Positions 36,186 to 64,000 of a DNA stretch of 64,000 bases are shown here, in pieces; the first letter of the stretch is position 1, and each line of letters starts with the position of its first letter. A program made the position numbers and the translations under genes. The stretch is taken from positions 15,872,679-15,936,678 of the forward strand of contig CM028923.1 of NCBI GenBank assembly GCA_016801845.1, in the 5' to 3' direction. Under the pieces are notes generated by a model. It saw only the letters and a list, made by a program, of their open reading frames with translations, had not been told where the DNA came from and searched no databases. This stretch comes from Polydactylus sextarius. Its lineage: Eukaryota; Chordata; Actinopteri; Polynemidae.

Positions 36186-37344
36186 AATGACACGATATTT
36201 ATCCAGAACGTGTTTATGTGTGTGTGTTAAATATATATATAAAAAATAAATACTTAAATTAAATACAGCATATAATAATAATTAATTTAATTAATCTAAT
36301 CTATTTAATCTAATTTATGTGTAATAGAATCCAAGTAATAAAAATAACCTGAATTTACTTTAAAAATGAATTTAATAATTATTTAAAAACAATCTATAAC
36401 TGGATATTCACTATATAATTTAATAAATTGTGTTTGTTCTATTTTTGTGTCATATGTTATGTTACTGGTCAGTGTGTGTGTGTGTGTGTGTGTATGAATT
36501 GTACAGATTTGCAATATGATGATTTCATCAGAGATAATAGAAAATAACACTCAGCACACCAGATCCAGTTTGCTCTTTACGCATTACTGGAAAATAAAAC
36601 AATAATGCATTTGTTTATTTCTTCGCTGGACAAATGGAGACACAACCCAAAAATGGGGAGAAAAATAACAAAACAATGGCATTTCTTCCCTTCCACTTTA
36701 TCACTAAACAATAATTTCTTTTATTTGGACACTTAACTTTATATACTCAACCAGTAAAACAGCAGTGAATACTCAAAGCAAGGTTTCTGAACAAATGAAA
36801 GCATTTTAACGTTAGCGCAAACTGTACAAATAACCTCCAGTATTCTTGTAACTGAACTGAAAACAAAAGTCTCGGTCCAGCAGATTCATTCATTCATTCG
36901 TTGGTTCGTTACTTGAATTTTGGAACCATATTTGACGTTTCAATAATGTGGTTTGGGACGTTTATGGTTGAATGTTAAAGGGATGTTAAAATGAGTTTAA
37001 ACAGACAAAACTGGGCTGACCAGAGAGAAAGCACAGGCAGCAATGAGCAAGAGACATTCACAGCTCTACTGTTTTACTCTCCAACCCATCCTGTCCATAT
37101 GATTGCATAAAATCTGTGAGTGTGTGTGTGTATGTGTGTGTATGTGTGAGATAGACGGATAGAGAGGAAGAGAGAGAGAGATGGTTGGTCTGTGACAGAC
37201 AGGGCAGTCATAACATCCACGTCAGCTCCTGATGGATGGAGATGCTCTGGTCTCTGCTCCTTGCTGGGGCCTGGTACAACACATTTGAACACCTCTCTGT
37301 CCATCTCATTTCCACCATGTTTTCCAGACAGAACAGCTCCCTGC
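36186..37344 (-). other. strap: strap 3' UTR and short gap before the tmpo promoter
   Basis: Minus-strand AATAAA signals lie at 36720-36725 and 36614-36619, either of which could end strap about 620-730 nt past its stop. The rest is AT-rich with a GT run at 36473-36493. strap therefore ends only a few hundred bases before the next promoter on the same strand. Confidence 0.5.
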
Positions 37345-40300
37345 TCAGGCTTTTATCTCGGGGGTTGAGGTGTACAGCTGCTCAGAGTTCTCTGCCCCGA
37401 GGTCCTCTGAAGAGTGACAAAGAACAAAAAATGAATACAAAAAAAAAAAAAAAAGACGACAGGAGAAGCATCCTGACAGAGCTTGATATCAGACATATCT
37501 GTCTGATATGATGTCAGGCAGAATGTCTGACATCATATCATATTATCTAAGAAGTTCATTTTTTTTTTTTTTTTTTGGAGCCATAAAATCTACATGTGAC
37601 CAGCATGTTGAAGCTGATGTATATGAAGATATACGAGTGTGATATATAACAGGTGGAAGAAATGCTGGATTAAAAGTGCTGTTTTTCACCACGTTTAATA
37701 CTCATTTTCACATGAACAACATTTGTTTCGTTTTTTTTCTTTGCCTGCCTCAGTGACCTTTGCTCCATTGTTGTGTAATGTCATGACGCCATGGAGAAGT
37801 TTTCAAGGTTATCTCAGTTTGGTTTTACTACGTTCTTTAGGAGAGGCTGTGTGATTACAAACTGCTGAGTTTGTGGGTGGGTTGTATAGAGTATAATTTT
37901 ATTTTGACAATAAAATCGTATCAAAAACTGCCACTCTGCCATCTAATAGAAGAAGTGTAATAAAATCAGTTAATGTGACTAACTTCCTGTGAACAAAGTA
38001 AACTTGGTTCACAGAGAAAAGGAATCGAAAGTGTTGCTCATCAGTCTCTACACAGATGGTCTGTTTTAGAGTCACTATTACAATTAAGAGATATATAATC
38101 ACAGATGTTCCATACGTGGTTTCTATTTGCTCAAATGTGTTCAGTATCACATTGCTCAGCTACACCCTGTAACTATATACTTACTGTGTATCTGTATAGG
38201 ATCTACTAATGTTTTTCTTTTAAGTGGATGCAGCTACTTTCATGGTGAATTCAAATGGCAGTGACATCATTTAGTGGAGTCTCACCAGGAAGGACGCACT
38301 TCCACAAGCCGTAGGTTTTCCCCACCGCTGTCTGCCACAGTCGGAGGGTGCCGTCTTCAGAGCCGCTGGCATACAGCTCACCATCTGGACTGAAGCGCAC
38401 ACAGTGTACTGGACCAAAGTGACCCTTATAGGACTCTGTAGACAGCAGAGGGATCGTCAACATTACAATATAATTATACATTATAATATATACAAAGCTA
38501 CAGTGATGAGTCATTCATTCCTGAAGTTGGAGCTACTGATCTAGAATTTGTAATGTTGCAGGTCCAAAAATAGTATTTTAAAGCAAAAAAAAAAAAAAAA
38601 TCACTAAATAATGCCTGGATATGAACTATCAGGGACTGTAGCCAACAACCACATTGCTCGATTAACAAAAGCAGATGTTCTAAGTTCCCATGGAAAACAC
38701 CCCCATACAATGACTGAGAGTCTGAACAAAAAGCCTCTATTCCTCACCCAGCTCTTCCTTATTGCTATAGTCAAACTTATAGAGCTTGAAGTCTTCTCCA
38801 CCAGCAACAAAGAAGTCCTTCTCCGGGTGGAGAGATGCCGAGTTAATGGGAGCCGGGGCCTCCACAGTCTTGATCAGGTCCAGGCTTCAATATGGAAACA
38901 AACAACAACAATATCAATATCAGACGAGCAGCAACACTTCTCAAAGTTTATTCCAGTCAGTATTAACGTGTTAGTTTCTATAATATGTAGGGTCACTTCT
39001 TTAAATACCTAAGAGCGTTGTAGAAAGCGATGGTCTTTCCATATGTGATCACTAGAATCTCTCCATCAGCCATGTACTCCATGCTGCTCACCGATGTGTC
39101 AAATGACAGTGTTTTCACCTCCTCCATGGAGGTTCTGTCCCACAGCCTGGACACAAACATGCACACACACACACACACACACCCCCACACACACGGACAA
39201 CATGTTAAACAAGCTAAAGTATGTGACAGCATAAAGTCAAGATGATGAGATAATTCGTCAAACACTGACTGATCTGTAAACAGAAGATCCACGTCACTGA
39301 CCGTATGGTTTTATCGTCGGCAGCAGAAAGAATCTGCTTGTCATGATTACACCACAGAGCTTTCTTTATGGCTGAGGTGTGACCTGCGATTTCCTGTGGT
39401 GCTGAGGGACACAAACATATAACAGACAATTATCAGGGTTGAACTAGGAAAACAAACTTTCATGCTCTCCTTCATGACACACGCCTGTTTTTAAACGAGA
39501 ACCATCTTCGCTAGAGCTAGTTCTGCTCTGATTACAGAGGAATTTACAGGAAACAACAAAAAAAAAAAAACAAACGCCAAAAGGCATGATGAAAGCCCAA
39601 AATCTCAAATTCTTCCTTTAGTGTTTGTCAACCAGTGTATTTACCTGATTCAGGGCTGCTGAGGTCATAGATGCGCAGCAGTTTATCGTTTCCTCCAGTC
39701 AGCAGACAGTTGCTGTCCTGAGGAAGACAAGCGACGAATTCACTTGTAATAGTTAATGCAATAGTTCAAATTATCTGAAAATAGAATCATGTATTGACAC
39801 AACAACAGAATTATGACACAACAGCTCAGACATCAACTAAATACTGATGGTGACAGGAAATAAACCCAAACCTCATCTGTACAGACAGAAACAATAAGCA
39901 ACAAATGAAGACGAATGAAATGAATAAAGATGAATAACAAACAGTTGTTCTCTTGAACCGGTTAATCTGAACTGACCTGAGTAAAGGTGACAGTCTTGAC
40001 GATATGTTTATGTGCCAGTGTGAGGACCTCGTCTCCACTCACCGCATCCCACACCTTTCTGAAAAGCACATGGGTTATCTATTAATTGACGATGGTATAA
40101 ACATACAGTGGCATGAATAAAATCAGACACGTGTGGTCAAGTGAGAAGAGGATAAAATGATGAAGCTTGGAGAGATTTAAGCTCACATTACTGTCAGTCA
40201 AGGTGTCACTGTTAGGGAAAAAATATTCAAACCCCTTAAGCCTTCTTATCTAACCACTTAGCAATGTGTAAGAGTAAGAAATGTCAATTTAGAGGGAAAG

Positions 40301-42927
40301 TGGAGGTCAAGTTGAGGTCTGGAGGAAGAAGAGAGAACTGCTGCTGGGATTTCTAAAAAGGTAAATCAGACTCCCCAAGAAACTGAAAAAGACTGAAGTG
40401 AATGTTAGACAACCCTGCAGCAGCAGTGGTGATGCACTGGTTTACTGTGGCAGAGATAAACTTTACTTTACTTCATCCTCAGCACACAATTCAGCATCAC
40501 ATTTTTGACTGAGGCTTGACGAACTACGTATGGTTAATGTACAAAAACGGAAATGAATCAGAGTTCGGTGATTTTTGCTACCTTTGCTGATAACAAGAAA
40601 AAAGCTAGATGCTCAGTTTCATCTATCAGCAGACAAACAATTGACAGACCGAGAGGCACAGATGACCTCATGTTGTCATGGTGATACTGGCTCTTCTATG
40701 ATATCAGCTGTGGTCTGAGTACAAAAAAAAAAAAAAAAAAAAAAAAAGTTGCTGAACTTGTTGATAATTGTGTTTGTTTGTTTTTTAAGACCTTGAAAAT
40801 GCTTCATTGTCATCAGGGCTTGTTAATGTTGTGCTGATGATGTAGCAAGAACTCGCTGGAAAATGGTGTAAAACAACTACCACCGACTGACTCGTGTGTT
40901 CACAGGGATGTTCCTTTAACAGCTGATCAGACGTGTTGACAGTTTCCCTTTTCTTTTGCACTAAAAAATAGAAAATAATCTTTTAAAAGATTCAGTAAAT
41001 GTGTGACTAACTTAAAGCCTTTAGGAAACCAAGTGGTATCTTACTCATGTCACTATTCACAAGAGAAATGCTTCTTTAAAAAAAAAAAAAAAATCAAATT
41101 CCGATGATATATTATGATTATGACAGACTGATCTCGGTTCAGTTCTGTTGAAATAAACAGGTGAGTTTGGCTTCATGAGAAATATGGACATGAGATGACG
41201 ATGCACTTGAATGAAACTATGGAGAGAAACATCCAACTGCGTAAAATCAGTGCGTCGTCATGTGTGTCAGCAACTGTTGGACATCAGTCATCTGTTATTT
41301 GTGATCTGGCTGAAGAAAATATTCTTCACTCTCCAACTGAGAGTGAATCTTTAAACTCTTTTGCCATAATCCAGGAGGAATTAAGCTTTTTTAAGTTTTT
41401 GTCATAAGTGTCTTTGTCTAACTTAACTGGTATTTATCATTTATCTACTATTGATAGTTTTTTATTCTTTGTGTGTCTTATTTACACTGGAAGACTAAGA
41501 GAAATCATATTAAGGTTATGTTAATTCATTCATGTTAATCCTGTTTAAGAATACTAAAGAACTGACTATAAAGTGAGTTTGACTTCAATTTTGCTTCTTG
41601 CTTGACTCTTGAAATGATAAAATTTCTTTAGTTTTAGCAATGATCAATTACCAGTTTCCTGTCATTAACATTTACTCAACATGTATAATTTACTCTAACA
41701 TCAGCTGTTTGTGGGGTTTAGTGGTGAAACCACGTGACATGACTGGGTTTGATGGTAGTGAGAGTAAAAACAAGACAATCTACATTTGTATGTGAGAAAC
41801 AATCCAAGATAAAGACATTAGGGTTGCACGGTATTAGAACACCATTTATAATTCAATAATATTGAATACTGCAATGATGTGACTTGAATGAATGGAAAAT
41901 TACTCAAGTGTTCAGGATTAAAGTAGCATTTGCAGACACTGGAAAATAAAGGAAAAAGCATCATTTCTACACACGTAGAGAATCTGTATCTGTAATACAT
42001 CATCTCTCTTGTATCTAAAATACTTCCAAATAACATACGTGCTGTTCTTTAAGGCATCTAGAGCAGAAAAGTGCTATCTAACTGGCCAAATATATTGATA
42101 CGAGAGTGAATGCACAGCACATTTATTGTGGTTTAGCAGTTTACCGTTACACGTATGTTGACTGTTGATGTCACAATATTTCTGATGTATTGTGCAGCCC
42201 TTTGATGCATATATATTCAGATTGAACAGGCTGGTTTTAAGCTACACATATAATCCTGGACCGTCCACTCACGCTGTGAAATCAGCAGCAGCAGTAGCTG
42301 CTTTGGTGGCGTCTGTGTTCAGAGTGGCTCCCCAGACAGCACCTTTGTGACCCAGAAACGTTCCGATCCAGTCCCCTGTGTCTCCCTGGCGCAACATGGG
42401 TTTGCCATCTGACGGAGAGAAGCACAGAGGATGCAAATGTTAGATCAGTGAACCAGCAAGTCAGCTGTGACTAAACCTGTGAGTGATACTGTCAACAAGT
42501 GAGAGTTACAGACACAATGAGTGAGGGAGACAAAGAGAGACTCTGACTGACTCAGTTGGATAACGTCTGACCACACGTTGTAACTGAAGCTTTCAGGACG
42601 TCTAAACTCTAAATGACCAGTTGAGAAACATAAACAACAACAAAAGTGGTCTGAAGCTGCCTGTACTGTCAGATGACACATGAAAGTTCATACACCAAGT
42701 AGGATGTAGAGTGAGGTGATCACTATCGGCCTAGGGTTTCATCTCTGGAGCAGTTTGTCCAACGTTAGACGTTGGAACATTTCTAACATGCTCATATGAT
42801 GCCCGGTGGTCTCACCTTTACAGGCGCTGATGAGGAAGTATCCGTATGGAGTGATTCCGCTGAAAGCCAGGTCCACCACAGGTCGGGTGTGACCGGAGCA
42901 GGTGAGCGGAGTCTGTCTCATCGCCAT
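37345..42927 (-). CDS. strap: Serine-threonine kinase receptor-associated protein (WD40)
   Basis: Seven-bladed WD40 scaffold of the SMN complex that also modulates TGF-beta receptor signalling through SMAD7. Nine coding exons in transcript order: 42816-42927, 42273-42408, 39977-40058, 39645-39717, 39302-39401, 39009-39146, 38748-38884, 38286-38435, 37345-37406. All joins are in phase and give 329 residues. The protein starts [20 protein letters not shown], with later WD motifs such as [33 protein letters not shown] and [20 protein letters not shown]. The last exon encodes [20 protein letters not shown]. The human protein is about 350 residues; the missing part is the acidic stretch between VLPEE and ASENS. 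The ATG matches the family start exactly. Confidence 0.95.
40059..42272 (-). other. strap: strap intron 2
   Basis: 2.2 kb. The block 40090-40450 ('gcatgaataaaatcagacacgtgtggtcaagtgag', 'attcaaaccccttaag', 'tggaggtcaagttgaggtctgg') looks like remains of a DNA-transposon-type fish repeat, family not assigned. Poly-A runs sit near 40721-40747 and 41078-41093. No exon seen. Confidence 0.4.
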
Positions 42928-43280
42928 GGTCCTCCAGCCGGGAGGAGACGGTTCGCTCAGAGGGAGGACGCTGGCGGTTAGCTAGCTAGCCGGGGTGGTT
43001 AGCGACACAGTTACGAGACGAGAGACGAGACAAAAAGCTAGCAGGTATTTAGTTGACCGGTTTCCGTTGAGCGGCAGTTGGCTGCTGAATGACTGAGAGC
43101 TGACTCCGTATGTTGGTCAAAATAAATGACAGGTCTCCCTCCCAGCTAAAGAATGGCTCCCGTGCTAATAGCTACAACATTGCAACTAACTAGCAACGTG
43201 CAACGCGGCGCAGCTACCACAGAGATGATATAGCCGGTGTTCCGCTAGCTACAACCACACGACTACTTCCGGTGTGATGT
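42928..43280 (-). promoter_or_regulatory. strap: strap leader and promoter
   Basis: GC-richer than its flanks, with an ETS-type site on the minus strand (CACCGGAAGT, about 43265-43273), no TATA box and several GCTAGC/GCTAAC motifs. It faces the bicd1 start across about 1.2 kb, so the genes are head to head. Boundaries are approximate. Confidence 0.5.
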
Positions 43281-43838
43281 TTTCATAATACAAGCGTCAT
43301 CTCCTCGACCGGACTGGATATTTTGCAATATCATCCTAAAAATAATTAAAAACAATAACAATATTTATTGTCATTATTTTTGAAAACAGTTAACTTATTT
43401 TTTTTAATATTAATATTTATTTAGTTAATATTTATTTAATTCTATCATTTTTAATGATGACATTTTTTCAGTTTCAAGCCTACATTAATTTCACAACAAT
43501 ATTTCACCTGAAAAATGATATAAAATGCTTCACATTTTCAGAATAACAGCTAACTCATTACATTCTAATTAGTTAATTCATTAAATTTCAAGTCTACCTA
43601 AATTTCACAACGCTATTTTCAGTCAATGAACAGATACTTGATTGGGTTGCTTTGCCTTCTGCTTTTATTTTGAAGGCCTTACGTTGACTTCTTCGTGTAA
43701 CGTCATGTGTAGATAAAGTGTTTCTCTGCTGCCCCCTGCGGGTTAGTAAGTGCGTGACACCGATAAATCACATTTTACACAGTAACTGAGTGTCAGTTAA
43801 TTATGTGTGGTTCTGCGTCTAAAAAATATTCTTCATTC

Positions 43839-43871
<33 letters not shown>

Positions 43872-44461
43872 GTAAAACGTTGTAACATGTTAAAATGACA
43901 GAAGTTTTAACTAGAAAGAAAGAAAGATAAGATTGAAGTGAAAGTTGTGAGTGATGAGTGTGACTCCAGAGGGCGCATCCAGCTGGTGCGCAGCCAGTGA
44001 GAGGTATCGTAAAGCAGAGGTGATCTCCGCTCTGGAGCCAGACACTGAGAGGCTGCTGCAGGTTGACGGGGGCTGCTCACTGCCTTGCTCCACGGCTGCG
44101 GGCGGAGATGGCGTCCTGATGCCGGTGAATAAGCAGAAAAACAGAGCAGAGGGAGGGGAGAGGGATGCGGACAGCGGATGATGAGAAGCTGCATCATCCA
44201 CAGCAGCATCACATGGCAGGAGATTACTTTTTTTGACAGCGATGACAACGTTTTGTCAACATCCGCGGATGGTTATTGTTTATTTTTTGCAGGAAATTTG
44301 AAGCAGCGGTGTGATCGGGCAGTGGGGGGGTCTGTTCTTTTGTCCGCTTCAGTTGTTTCTACCTCCGGAGGAGATCTGCGCTTATCCGACGGAGGAGAAG
44401 GAGGAGGAGGAGGACGAGGAGGAGGAGAGGGCTGAGGGAGGGAGGAGGAGGGAGTGGGGCG
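43281..44461 (+). promoter_or_regulatory. bicd1: Intergenic gap and bicd1 5' leader/promoter
   Basis: The left part (43320-43870) is AT-rich with an (AAT)n run at about 43840-43870. From 43960 on it becomes GC-rich. A purine tract of GGA repeats (about 44390-44456) lies directly ahead of the ATG. No TATA box is obvious. The transcription start is unknown. Confidence 0.45.
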
Positions 44462-63158
<18,697 letters not shown>

Positions 63159-64000
63159 GTCTGACTCTTCAAATCTTCAATCAAAGACTTACTATACATC
63201 ATAGCAACAAGTAAAGTTTGAAGCCATGTTACATGTCTGATCATGTCTAGAAAGTAGATGTGCTCAGTTTCAAACACAAGCACATTCAAGCACATTCTTG
63301 GTAGGTGTTTGACAACAGGATGATCCCAGGGACATTAGGTCATGAAAAGAGTCTTAAGAAGTCCAAAGTTACACCATTGGTCCTTGTTGCCTGCTCCAGT
63401 ATGATTGTAAAAACCGACCTGGATGTTCACAATCAGGACACACAACAAATTGTCACTTCTGGATCTGAGGGTTGACAGTCACTTGGATTCTCTTTTCTTC
63501 TCCAGTCTCTTGGCATCAACATGCTGTGGCAGTGGAGTTGTCTCAGATCCACAATGACAGAAGAATAAGCTCCCGTCCTCCTTTTTTAAGAATAAAAAAA
63601 AAATAACGATATCCCAGTCTGCCAAACGTACTTTTTTACTCAGGTTCCCTCTTTCTTTCTTCCATAGTTTTTTCATATTCATCTCTGTCTCACATCTTTG
63701 TCTATTACATTAGAGACAAAAGGAACAATGCGAGGAGAGAGGAGTCAAGGAAACATTTCAGAGCAATTATGCCCTTTTATCTGAACCATTATCTTAAAGC
63801 AGTCGTGACTCATGATCCACTGTCATCTGATCTTCGTCCACTACCATCACAGTGGCATTTTTCTCTGGAACAACTATGTATCACCAGGTTCACGGAAGGA
63901 AGACACCAGATCAGATAGATACAAATCAACCATAGTATCTATGGTGATAAAAATAAGATTCCCTGATGTTTAAAAGATCTGTTGCGGGGACATTCAAAGA
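63159..64000 (+). other. bicd1: bicd1 intron, running off the right edge
   Basis: Follows the AG/GTCTGA donor after 63158. No further bicd1 exon is visible before the window ends. Confidence 0.6.

Noticed and set aside
37236..37511. Plus-strand open frame of 91 codons opposite strap
   Set aside because: It is the complement of the last strap exon and its 3' UTR; no domain is recognisable.

Overview
This is nuclear DNA from a vertebrate, most likely a ray-finned (teleost) fish. The genes are split into short exons with GT-AG introns. Introns and intergenic DNA are rich in CA, AT, ATC and TCTA microsatellites and in worn tRNA-derived SINEs and LINE fragments of kinds common in fish. I recognise five protein-coding genes; exon borders were worked out by hand from splice sites, reading phase and family resemblance.

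Layout, left to right: (1) 423-1555, minus strand: first exons of an LDH-B-type lactate dehydrogenase gene, continuing beyond the left edge. (2) 1.6-14.3 kb: gene-poor DNA with repeats and one CpG-rich block near 4.0-4.9 kb that may hold another first exon. (3) 14.3-20.7 kb, minus: slc25a3, the mitochondrial phosphate carrier, with the two mutually exclusive exons 3A and 3B. Two nearly identical H/ACA snoRNA-like units sit in two of its introns. (4) 22.3-36.0 kb, minus: tmpo (lamina-associated polypeptide 2), whose last exon shows a one-base frame discrepancy. (5) about 36.7-43.2 kb, minus: strap, a WD40 protein. (6) 44.4 kb to the right edge, plus: the first seven coding exons of bicd1, a dynein-dynactin adaptor, with a 13.2 kb first intron.

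The genes do not form an operon or one pathway. slc25a3 supplies phosphate to mitochondria, ldh interconverts pyruvate and lactate, tmpo tethers chromatin to the nuclear lamina, strap acts in SMN complex assembly and TGF-beta receptor signalling, and bicd1 links cargo to dynein. From memory, the human counterparts lie on both arms of chromosome 12 (LDHB, STRAP, BICD1 on 12p; SLC25A3, TMPO on 12q), so this looks like an older linkage group.

I found no clearly new protein system. The observations most worth following are the paired snoRNAs, an in-frame upstream start in the ldh first exon that would add a short basic N-terminus, the tmpo frame break, and a palindromic foldback element in a bicd1 intron.
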